Assembly: GCA_024699205.1 (NCBI GenBank) | Contig: JAILQA010000327.1 | Coordinates: 1 to 5,858 of the forward strand | Reading direction: 5' to 3' | Origin: Treponema sp. | Lineage (GTDB): Bacteria; Spirochaetota; Spirochaetia; Treponematales; Treponemataceae | Length of the DNA stretch: 5,858 bases | In this document: piece after piece, positions 1-5,858 of the stretch | Position numbering within the stretch: the stretch's first letter is position 1 | Layout: each line of letters opens with the position of its first letter | The notes under the pieces: model-generated | Seen by the model: only the letters and a program-made list of their open reading frames with translations | Databases searched by the model: none | What the model was told of the DNA's origin: nothing | Program-made: the position numbers and the translations under genes

Positions 1-805
1 TCCAAAAGATTCTACAATGGATATTGTAAGGTCAATAAAGGATCCCCGGATTAGAATAATTGAAAATGAAAAGAATATGGGGATTGCATTCAGTAGAAAC
101 AGAGGACTGGAAGAAGCTTGTGGTGAATATATTGCGCTTATGGATCATGATGATTTATGTCCATTAAATAGATTTGAAATTGAATCAACTTTTTTAGATT
201 CTCATGCTGATATAGATGTTGTTGGAGGAGCTTGTGCAATAATAGATGAATTTGACAATATTTTGAAAGAAGGAGGTATACCTTGGCATACACCTTTTAG
301 AAATAAGGCCGAACTTATTTTTGTAGATACGGTAGCAAATGGTTCGGCGATGTTTAGAACTTCCTTTATAAAAAACAATAATCTGTCTTATAAAGATAAT
401 TGTCTTGGAATGGAAGACTATATGTTCTGGGTAGAAGCATCTAAATATGGAAAAATTACAAACTTAGATGACGTATTGCTTTTATGGAGAGATTCGCAGA
501 ATAATGAAACCAAAAAAAATATTGAAAATAAAAAAATCGAACGTGCTCAAAAATATTCAGAGATACAGGCAAAGGCTTTAGAAATAAATGGAATTTCCTT
601 AACAGCAGATGAATTAAGTTTGTTCTGTAATGTATTTGCAGAAGGTAAAACAGAAAAAGAAACTTTTGAAACTCTTCAGAATGTTTATAAGGTTTTACAG
701 AAAATAATGGCTCAGTCTGAAACTCAGGAAAATTCAAAAGAAATTAAACAGGCTTGTAGATTCCATTTCTTAAAAAGGGTGGGACACACTTTATTTGAAT
801 TTTAA
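1..805 (+). CDS. Family 2 glycosyltransferase, N-terminus cut off by window edge
   Basis: Probably transfers a sugar from a nucleotide-sugar donor onto a growing surface glycan at the cytoplasmic side of the membrane. The reading frame is open to the left edge (first whole codon at base 2) and the residues before the first ATG (base 17) read PKDST, matching the end of the GT-A donor-binding motif (DGSxxDxT). That ATG is therefore internal, and roughly 35-40 N-terminal residues are missing. Counting from it, the conserved NxGxAxxRNxG segment is at 20-30, the metal-binding DHDD at 43-46, and a GMEDYMFW segment supplies the usual acidic pair (E133, D134). About 100 mostly helical, Lys/Glu-rich residues follow, as in many GT2 enzymes. 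I see no transmembrane segment. A 17-base gap with a ribosome binding site separates it from the next gene. The sugar specificity cannot be read from the sequence. Fold and class are secure; the exact function is not. Confidence 0.9.
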   Translation, partial: PKDSTMDIVRSIKDPRIRIIENEKNMGIAFSRNRGLEEACGEYIALMDHDDLCPLNRFEIESTFLDSHADIDVVGGACAIIDEFDNILKEGGIPWHTPFRNKAELIFVDTVANGSAMFRTSFIKNNNLSYKDNCLGMEDYMFWVEASKYGKITNLDDVLLLWRDSQNNETKKNIENKKIERAQKYSEIQAKALEINGISLTADELSLFCNVFAEGKTEKETFETLQNVYKVLQKIMAQSETQENSKEIKQACRFHFLKRVGHTLFEF

Positions 806-822
806 TTAACAAGGAAGCATTT

Positions 823-2043
823 ATGTCCACCATATCAGCAATTATTTGTGTAAATAACAAAAAGTACGAGTTAAAAAAATCTCTTGAAAGTATAAGAGAA
901 CAGACTGTTTTGCCGGAAGAGATTATTGTCGTAGATTTTTCTTCGGATAATACCTGTAAGGATTTTTTGGATTCCTATACAGATTTAAAGGTAAAGTATA
1001 TTCCCGCAGAAAAGAAAGATACAGAACCTTTTGACGAGATTTCCGCTTTTGAGACCGGTTTGAAATATGCTTCCTGTGATTACGCGGCTTTTATGGCTCC
1101 GGGAGATGTCTGGTCTAAAAATAAAATTTCGGTTACAAAAGACTTTCTGAGTAGAAAAGATTCTGATGTAATTATTTCTTCTTATGAAAAATATTTTGGG
1201 TTTGATAAGAAAAGTTTCATCTTAAAAGATTCTTCTGAATTTTCCTACGGCTTAAATTCTCTTTTTATGTTCTGGTATGCTCCTAGTGCTGTTGTAATAA
1301 AAAGAAAAGCAGCTATTGCCCTAAATGCCTTGTCTTCTTCAGATTTTGCAGGATTAAAAATAGGTGTAATTCCGGAATGTCTATCTACAATATTTTCCGG
1401 TGTGGACAGAGATTCCCTTATTATGGAAAAACTCTTTTGGGAAAAATTCTATCCAAGAATTAATGCCATGGATATTGTGCAGGAAGCGGCGCTGTTCTGT
1501 ATAAAGCATTTTCAAAACGAAGTAAAATCGAGGGAATCACTCGCTTTGTTTGCAAAAACTGTGGAGCTTAGTCCTGAAGATGTTGTTAAGGCTGTTTTTG
1601 GGGCAGATGAATTTTCAAAATCAGGAGGTTTGTTGAATGCCGGTAATTCTTCTGTTTCTTCTTTGCAGCAGGAAAAATTCCAGCAGAATTATCTTCTTAT
1701 GAGAAACTGGCTTGAGCTTAAGTTGTATGGAAGCTCAGTGGCTGAAAATCTAAAGAAAAAATCTGTTAATTCTGTTATCATTTTTGGTGCAGGAAAACAT
1801 GGAAGCATTCTTTTTAATGATTTAAAAACATCTGATATAAAGGTGCTGGGCTGGTTGGATAATAATCCTAGAAGTTCTGACTTTTTAGGCTACCCAGTTT
1901 ATACTCCGCTTGAGTTTTCTAAAAAGAATATCAAGGCTGATGGAATTATTATAACGCCATATCTTGATTATGATGAAATTGCTGAAGATTTATCTAGAAT
2001 CGGATTGAAGAATTTAATTTCTCTGAAAGACATTGTAAGGTAA
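823..2043 (+). CDS. GT2-like glycosyltransferase with C-terminal Rossmann-like module
   Basis: A 406-residue protein. AAGGA at 811-815, 7 bases before the ATG, supports the start. Residues about 3-110 look like a GT-A family 2 domain: the SAIICVNNKKYELKKSLESI opening, QT at 27-28, and VDFSSDNT at 37-44 in place of the usual VDDGSxDxT. The metal motif is degenerate: MAPGDVW at 91-97 stands where L-D-x-D-D-x-W is usual, keeping only the last Asp (D95). Residues about 180-310 are mainly helical with no motif I can name. From about residue 315 a Rossmann-like module follows: IIFGAGKHG (319-327), WLDNN (344-348), GYPVYTP (356-362), and LISLKDIVR at the end. This module recurs at the C-terminus of glycosyltransferases in surface polysaccharide loci, and its ligand is not known to me. 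The protein may be a glycosyltransferase or one that has lost activity and serves as a partner. The stop is 5 bases before the next start, suggesting coupled translation. Confidence 0.82.
   Translation: MSTISAIICVNNKKYELKKSLESIREQTVLPEEIIVVDFSSDNTCKDFLDSYTDLKVKYIPAEKKDTEPFDEISAFETGLKYASCDYAAFMAPGDVWSKNKISVTKDFLSRKDSDVIISSYEKYFGFDKKSFILKDSSEFSYGLNSLFMFWYAPSAVVIKRKAAIALNALSSSDFAGLKIGVIPECLSTIFSGVDRDSLIMEKLFWEKFYPRINAMDIVQEAALFCIKHFQNEVKSRESLALFAKTVELSPEDVVKAVFGADEFSKSGGLLNAGNSSVSSLQQEKFQQNYLLMRNWLELKLYGSSVAENLKKKSVNSVIIFGAGKHGSILFNDLKTSDIKVLGWLDNNPRSSDFLGYPVYTPLEFSKKNIKADGIIITPYLDYDEIAEDLSRIGLKNLISLKDIVR
2036..2040 (+). promoter_or_regulatory. Ribosome binding site of the methyltransferase gene, inside the upstream gene
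   Basis: TAAGG lies in the last codons of the upstream glycosyltransferase gene, 8 bases before the ATG at 2049. The site is covered by ribosomes finishing the upstream gene, which suggests translational coupling. No other start with a better site is near. Confidence 0.55.
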
Positions 2044-2048
2044 AAAAA

Positions 2049-3686
2049 ATGGCTGAACTGATTCTTGATTTCTATAAAAACTCAGAAGCTTTTGGACTTT
2101 CAGAAGAAGAATCTGCTGTTGCAGCTTATATATACAAAAATTCTCCGAATGAAGATTACAACGAGCTTATAAAAAATGATAAATTTTACTTCATAAAATA
2201 TACTTTCAGTGATTTTCGGCAGTCGATTCTACGATGGTATCCGTTTAAAAAGGATAGCTCTGTTCTTGAAATTGGAGCAGAGTACGGTGCTATTACTGGT
2301 GCACTTTGTGACTCCTGTGCAGAAGTTTTTGCACAGGAGGATTCTGCTTATAAAGCGCGCTGCATCTGCGACCGTTATTCAAGCCGGCAAAACTTAACTG
2401 TGTATGCAGGAAAGCTTGAAGATATTCAGTTTAATAAAAAGTTTGACTATATTATCTGCTTTAGAAAGCTTGAAGAAACTGAATCACCGGTTGAATACCT
2501 GAACTTCTTAAAAGGTTTATTATCTGCCGATGGCATTCTTTTAATCTGTGTAGAAAATCAATATGGCGTCCAGTATCTGGCAGGCAAAAAAGAAACTTAT
2601 TCCGGCATTCCTTTTGACAGTATTGCAGGCTACGGTAACAGAAAATCTTATCGAGGTTATAACAGGGCAGCCCTTGAAAGAATTATCAAAAATTCCGCTC
2701 TCGGAGAGGGAGCATGGAAGTTTTATTATCCATTTCCAGACTATATTGCACCACGGGCAATCTTTACTGATGAAGGACAGCCTGAAGCTAATATGAGGGA
2801 AAGACTTTGCATTCTGCGTGATGATGTTTCGTCATACATTGCTAACGATGAAAATATTTTTATGGATGCAATAGACAACAAAGTCTTTTCTTTTTTGAGT
2901 AATTATTTTTTTGTTGAGCTTGCACAAAATCAGTCTGGGCTTTCAAATATAAAATATATGACTTTAAGTGCCGGCTACAGGGAAAGAAAACATTCTTTCG
3001 CGGTAATGATTCGCAGAGATGATGTTGTTCAAAAAAAATGTCTGTTCAGTGAAGCTGAAGCTTATGCACAGTATCTTTGTTCTATTGCTGAAAAGCTTTC
3101 TTTACGTGGAATCTCTGTTTTGCCAATGAAATATAAAGAAGGCTCAATTTATATGGATTTTGTTAAGGCACAGACTGTACAACTTTATATCAGACAACTT
3201 GTAATGGAACATGCAGAAAAAGAAAAAATCCTTGATATTTTTGATCGAATCTGGGAAGACATTTTAAAATCTTCAGATAAAAGCAATGTATGTGCCGTAG
3301 ATACCGCAGGACTTGATGTTGGAGTAATTCTTAAAAATGCATTTATAGAGATGGTTACAATCAACAGCTTCTGGATGGACGGCAAAATTGTTTATTTTGA
3401 TCAGGAATATGTAAGAGAGAATTATCCTGCTAAGTATGTGCTTTTTAGAAGTATAAACATGGTTTTTGGAGATATTCCGCAGATTGAATCTATTGTAAAA
3501 CGTGAAGAAGTATTAAATAGATTTGAAATATCTGACAGGTTATGGAAATTATTCCTAACTTATGAAAATGAGCTTAGTGAAAAAGAAAATCCATGGCATA
3601 GATATTTCTATACTCAGCAGTTGGAGTTAAAAACTGTTCTTAAAAACCGCAAAAAGCTCTTGGAGGAATCTGAAAATGGCAGATGA
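2049..3686 (+). CDS. SAM-dependent methyltransferase fused to a kinase-like domain
   Basis: A 545-residue, apparently cytoplasmic protein. Residues about 40-245 form a class I methyltransferase: SAM-binding motif VLEIGAEYG (72-80), FDYIICF (132-138) as the strand 4 region, a post-core strand DGILLICVEN (161-170), and YYPFPDY (226-232), a segment I associate with long methyltransferases of polysaccharide loci. Residues about 265-485 resemble a divergent kinase or aminoglycoside-phosphotransferase fold. There is an N-lobe-like stretch with a possible lysine at VVQKK, a hinge-like YMDFVKAQTVQLYI, then E434-x4-N439 in place of D-x4-N, and YFDQEY (449-454) in place of the metal-binding Asp segment, followed by YPAKYVLFRSI. 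The order methyltransferase then kinase recalls WbdD, which caps O-antigen with methyl phosphate. It may methylate or cap the glycan made here. The last 60 residues are charged and helical with no long coiled coil. The methyltransferase call is firm; the kinase reading is inference from motifs. Confidence 0.82.
   Translation: MAELILDFYKNSEAFGLSEEESAVAAYIYKNSPNEDYNELIKNDKFYFIKYTFSDFRQSILRWYPFKKDSSVLEIGAEYGAITGALCDSCAEVFAQEDSAYKARCICDRYSSRQNLTVYAGKLEDIQFNKKFDYIICFRKLEETESPVEYLNFLKGLLSADGILLICVENQYGVQYLAGKKETYSGIPFDSIAGYGNRKSYRGYNRAALERIIKNSALGEGAWKFYYPFPDYIAPRAIFTDEGQPEANMRERLCILRDDVSSYIANDENIFMDAIDNKVFSFLSNYFFVELAQNQSGLSNIKYMTLSAGYRERKHSFAVMIRRDDVVQKKCLFSEAEAYAQYLCSIAEKLSLRGISVLPMKYKEGSIYMDFVKAQTVQLYIRQLVMEHAEKEKILDIFDRIWEDILKSSDKSNVCAVDTAGLDVGVILKNAFIEMVTINSFWMDGKIVYFDQEYVRENYPAKYVLFRSINMVFGDIPQIESIVKREEVLNRFEISDRLWKLFLTYENELSEKENPWHRYFYTQQLELKTVLKNRKKLLEESENGR
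3662..3666 (+). promoter_or_regulatory. Strong ribosome binding site of the cytidylyltransferase gene
   Basis: GGAGG lies inside the end of the methyltransferase gene, 9 bases before the ATG at 3676. It favours that ATG over the in-frame ATG at 3688, which would be 21 bases away. It therefore supports an 11-base overlap between the two genes. It is the best Shine-Dalgarno match in the window, which could allow more of the small enzyme to be made than of its neighbours. Confidence 0.7.
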
Positions 3687-4113
3687 TATGAACAAAATCG
3701 GGCACTACAAGGTAGGTTACATCTGCGGAGTTTATGATTTGTTCCATGCAGGACATCTGGCAATTCTTCGGCGCTGTAAGGAACACTGCGATTACTTGAT
3801 TGTTGGTATTAATTCTGATAATCTTACAGAAACTAGCAAAAAAAAGCGTCCTGTTATAAACGAAAAGGATCGTATGGATATAGTGGGTTCCATTCGTTAT
3901 GTGGATGAAGTTGTGCTTGTAGATTTTCATAATCATTCTCCTGAACTTGCCTGGAGCCTCTATCATTTTGACGTTCAGTTTTGCGGTGATGATCATGAAA
4001 AAGAACTTCAAGTACAAAAAAAATGGCTTCAGGAACGCGGTTCAGACCTTGTGTTCTTTCCGTATACAAAAAGAGTTAGTACTACAAAACTAAGGCAGCA
4101 GTTAAAGAAATAA
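3676..4113 (+). CDS. Cytidylyltransferase, TagD / glycerol-3-phosphate type
   Basis: Joins CTP and a phosphorylated alcohol to give a CDP-alcohol and pyrophosphate. The length (145 residues) fits the small single-domain enzymes of the TagD/GCT family, which are about 130 residues. Visible motifs: GVYDLFHAGH with the catalytic HxGH at residues 24-27, VGINSD (43-48) after strand 2, KKKRPVINEKDR (55-66) as the conserved Lys-to-Arg segment, FCGDD (102-106), and RVSTTKLR (133-140), equivalent to the RTxGISTTK signature that contacts the CTP phosphates. All expected catalytic elements are present. The gene overlaps the methyltransferase gene by 11 bases and is followed 15 bases later by the LicD fusion, a likely user of its product. 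The substrate could be glycerol 3-phosphate, but phosphocholine, phosphoethanolamine or other polyol phosphates are possible, so I give no gene symbol. No kinase supplying the phosphorylated alcohol is in view. Confidence 0.93.
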   Translation: MADDMNKIGHYKVGYICGVYDLFHAGHLAILRRCKEHCDYLIVGINSDNLTETSKKKRPVINEKDRMDIVGSIRYVDEVVLVDFHNHSPELAWSLYHFDVQFCGDDHEKELQVQKKWLQERGSDLVFFPYTKRVSTTKLRQQLKK

Positions 4114-4116
4114 ATA

Positions 4117-4121
4117 AAGGA
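4117..4121 (+). promoter_or_regulatory. Ribosome binding site deciding the LicD fusion start
   Basis: AAGGA is followed by adjacent in-frame candidate starts, GTG at 4126 (4 bases away) and ATG at 4129 (7 bases away). The spacing and codon favour the ATG. The alternative adds only one residue. Confidence 0.6.
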
Positions 4122-4128
4122 AAAAGTG

Positions 4129-5733
4129 ATGGAAGAAAAAATTGGATATATCAGCGGAATTTTTGATAATCTGAATGGAACTATTTATGACACCTTGCTA
4201 TGGTGCAAGTCAAAATGTTCAAAGCTTGTTGCTGGTGTTTATTCAGATGCTCTTGCATGTAGGATTTTAGATAAACCTGTAGATTCTGAATATGAAAAAA
4301 CTATTGCACTTCTTAAGCTTTTTCCTTGTGTTGATGAAGTTGTCGAAGTGAACTGGGAAAATATTACCATAGAATCAAGTTTTAATCAGATAAAATACAA
4401 TGTCTGTTTTTACGGTTCCGATTATGGCATTAATTTTATCTCCGATAAGGATTTCTGCGCAAAAAATGGAATAGAATTTCTTCCTTTGCCGAATCAAAAA
4501 ATCAAATTATTTAGTAATTCACTTAAAGTGCTTCTTGAAAACTCCTTTGACCGTGATATTGTACTGTTTGGGACAGGGAACTATTTTGATTTATATATGA
4601 AGGAATTTGGCTCACGCTATGTGCCTGCATATGCCATAGATAACAATAAAGAAAAATGGGGCAAATCTAAAAATGGAATCAAAATTTTCAGAATAGATAA
4701 ACTAAAAGATAAATCTGAAAAGGTTCCGCTTGTAATTATATGCGTAAAAAATTATGAGCCGATTGTAGAACAGCTTAAGAATTTTGGAAATATTGATTAT
4801 AGAACACTTTGCTGTAATGATGCTTTTGCAGTTTCTGATGAAGCCTCACTTGTTATAAAAGAAGAAGCTGCCTATATGAAGGAAGCACACCGTCTTCTTA
4901 CAATTATTCTTGTTGAATTTGACCGCGTCTGCAAAAAGCACAATCTTAAATATTTTTTAAGCCAGGGAAGCCTTATTGGTGCAGTTCGACATCATGGCTT
5001 GATTCCTTGGGATGATGATGTCGATGTTGCAATGTTCAGAGAAGACTATAATAAACTCTGCAAAATCGCAAAAGAAGAATGGTCTGACAGAGATTTTGCA
5101 TTTGTTCCGCCTGATAAAATGGGCAGAAATTGTTTCCATGATTTTATTTCCAGAGTTGTTTATACAAAGGAACACATAAAAACAAGTGTTTTTACTAAAA
5201 GCCAGAAGAGAATGTATAAAGAACTGCTTGATACGATCTGTCTGGATATTTACCTTCTTGATAACTGTTCAAAAGATAAGGCTGTTCACGAAAAACAGGC
5301 ATTTAAAATTATGACCTTGTATGGTCTTGCAATGGGGCATAGAGCACAGCTTGATTTTTCAGACTACAAAGAACAGACTCCGTTTGTACAGAAGGCTATA
5401 AAAGGATTAACTTTTATTGGAAGGTTAATTCCACTTAAAGTAATTCTTTATGCGTATAAAAAATGTTGTGAAAAATACAGCAAAAAAAATAAGAATTCTA
5501 ATAGTGTTTACGAACCTAATGGTCCACTTGCTTGTTTATATTATGACATGGATAAAGTTCTTTACGGAAATGGAGCTTACCTAAAGGTCTTCGAACATGA
5601 TATAATGGTTCCAGAAAAATACGGAGAATTTCTAGAGGCTCATGGATATACAAATTATATGGAATATCCGCCGGGAAATATGCGAAAACCAACACATTCT
5701 CCAAAGTGTCGTGGAATAATGTATAATATTTAA
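4129..5733 (+). CDS. LicD-family phosphotransferase with dead cytidylyltransferase-like and Rossmann-like N-terminal domains
   Basis: A 534-residue, three-domain protein. Residues 4-135 align with the preceding cytidylyltransferase (GYISGIFD for GYICGVYD, then W-C-K-S-K-C, AGVYSD, KPVDSE, VDEVVEV, FYGSD), but NGTI (16-19) replaces the catalytic HxGH, and SNSLK replaces STTK. This domain is therefore probably inactive. Residues about 140-235 are a Rossmann-like module with VLFGTGN (145-151) and AIDNN (169-173), similar to the C-terminus of the glycosyltransferase at 823-2043. Residues about 245-534 are a LicD domain: EFDRVCKKHNLKYFLSQGSL leading into IGAVRHHG, then IPWDDDVDV (292-300) with all metal-binding acids intact, and a C-terminal YPPGNMRKPTHSP segment typical of LicD. 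LicD proteins transfer phosphocholine or a similar phospho-alcohol from a CDP donor to a glycan, and eukaryotic relatives of the fukutin group transfer ribitol phosphate. The neighbouring cytidylyltransferase is the natural donor source. The LicD call is secure; the transferred group is unknown. Confidence 0.93.
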   Translation: MEEKIGYISGIFDNLNGTIYDTLLWCKSKCSKLVAGVYSDALACRILDKPVDSEYEKTIALLKLFPCVDEVVEVNWENITIESSFNQIKYNVCFYGSDYGINFISDKDFCAKNGIEFLPLPNQKIKLFSNSLKVLLENSFDRDIVLFGTGNYFDLYMKEFGSRYVPAYAIDNNKEKWGKSKNGIKIFRIDKLKDKSEKVPLVIICVKNYEPIVEQLKNFGNIDYRTLCCNDAFAVSDEASLVIKEEAAYMKEAHRLLTIILVEFDRVCKKHNLKYFLSQGSLIGAVRHHGLIPWDDDVDVAMFREDYNKLCKIAKEEWSDRDFAFVPPDKMGRNCFHDFISRVVYTKEHIKTSVFTKSQKRMYKELLDTICLDIYLLDNCSKDKAVHEKQAFKIMTLYGLAMGHRAQLDFSDYKEQTPFVQKAIKGLTFIGRLIPLKVILYAYKKCCEKYSKKNKNSNSVYEPNGPLACLYYDMDKVLYGNGAYLKVFEHDIMVPEKYGEFLEAHGYTNYMEYPPGNMRKPTHSPKCRGIMYNI

Positions 5734-5737
5734 GGGA
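5732..5737 (+). promoter_or_regulatory. Ribosome binding site overlapping the LicD stop codon
   Basis: AAGGGA shares two bases with the TAA stop of the LicD gene and lies 8 bases before the ATG at 5746. It supports the start of the last, truncated gene and its coupling to the same transcript. Confidence 0.6.
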
Positions 5738-5745
5738 ATAATATT

Positions 5746-5858
5746 ATGAACAAATTTACAACTGCCTGGAAGAAATCTCTTTATGTTTTCGACCACAAGC
5801 AGAAACGAAGGCTTGTTTTTCTTACTTTAATTCTTTTCATAGAAGTTTTCTTTGAGCT
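5746..5858 (+). CDS. Start of a probable ABC exporter (fused permease/ATPase), cut by window end
   Basis: Only 37 codons are present. They read as a short, basic, amphipathic start (W-K-K-S-L-Y-V-F-D), then H-K-Q-K-R-R-L, then a hydrophobic run beginning VFLTLILFIEVFF that continues to the window edge. The order aromatic-Asp, KQKRR, first membrane helix, Glu is how many ABC exporters with a fused membrane domain and ATPase begin, including the PglK/MsbA-like ones in glycan loci that flip lipid-linked sugars. No ATPase motif is in view, so another membrane protein cannot be excluded. The start is supported by AAGGGA 8 bases upstream and by the 12-base gap from the LicD stop. If the call holds, the operon carries its own export step. 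Confidence 0.55.
   Translation, partial: MNKFTTAWKKSLYVFDHKQKRRLVFLTLILFIEVFFE

Noticed and set aside
456..737. Minus-strand open frame of 93 codons inside the first glycosyltransferase gene
   Set aside because: It lies entirely opposite a well-supported coding region, its product is rich in Phe and Leu as expected from the complement of Lys/Glu-rich AT-rich DNA, and it has no recognisable motif.
2563..2796. Plus-strand open frames in an alternative frame within the methyltransferase gene (also 2209-2397)
   Set aside because: The methyltransferase frame carries the conserved motifs throughout, and the alternative products have no domain signature or separate ribosome binding context.
3640..4017. 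Minus-strand open frame of 125 codons across the methyltransferase/cytidylyltransferase junction
   Set aside because: It is antisense to the conserved cytidylyltransferase motifs, resembles no known family, and is best explained as a shadow of the coding strand.
1..5733. Difference in base composition between genes as a sign of recent transfer
   Set aside because: Hand counts of sample lines gave about 31% G+C for the first gene, 36% for the second, about 40% for the methyltransferase and cytidylyltransferase, and 30% for the LicD gene. The values drift up and down without a sharp boundary, so they do not mark an insertion.
5720..5748. AT-rich ATAATATT repeats around the LicD stop as a possible promoter or terminator
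   Set aside because: The gap is only 12 bases, there is no GC-rich hairpin with a T run and no spaced -35/-10 pair, and the region is occupied by the stop codon and the next ribosome binding site.

Overview
The window is a densely packed stretch of five plus-strand genes plus the first codons of a sixth, all in one direction. Gaps are 5 to 17 bases and there is one 11-base overlap, so it reads as the interior of a single surface-glycan operon. No promoter, terminator, RNA gene, repeat, CRISPR array or mobile element is visible. The DNA is AT-rich (about 30-41% G+C in the lines I counted by hand), the standard code is used, and Shine-Dalgarno sites are good. The protein families (LicD fusions, long methyltransferase/kinase-like proteins, GT2 proteins with a C-terminal Rossmann-like module) are typical of surface polysaccharide loci in gut anaerobes such as treponemes and Lachnospiraceae. 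The sequence does not settle which; I lean weakly to a Treponema-like host.

Layout: (1) bases 1-805, a family 2 glycosyltransferase whose N-terminus lies off the left edge; (2) 823-2043, a second GT2-like protein with a degenerate metal motif and a C-terminal Rossmann-like module; (3) 2049-3686, a methyltransferase joined to what looks like a divergent kinase-fold domain, an architecture reminiscent of the O-antigen terminator WbdD; (4) 3676-4113, a TagD-type cytidylyltransferase with intact HxGH and STT motifs; (5) 4129-5733, a three-domain protein with a cytidylyltransferase-like domain lacking HxGH, a Rossmann-like module and an intact LicD phosphotransferase domain; (6) from 5746, the start of what looks like a fused ABC exporter.

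Working model (inference): the glycosyltransferases build a glycan. The cytidylyltransferase activates a phosphorylated alcohol such as glycerol phosphate, or a phosphocholine-like compound, to a CDP derivative, and the LicD protein transfers the phospho-alcohol onto the glycan. The methyltransferase/kinase-like protein may modify or cap it, and the ABC protein may export it or its lipid-linked precursor. The most unusual point is that an apparently active cytidylyltransferase sits directly before a gene that begins with a clearly related but apparently dead copy of the same domain, fused to the likely consumer of the CDP product.
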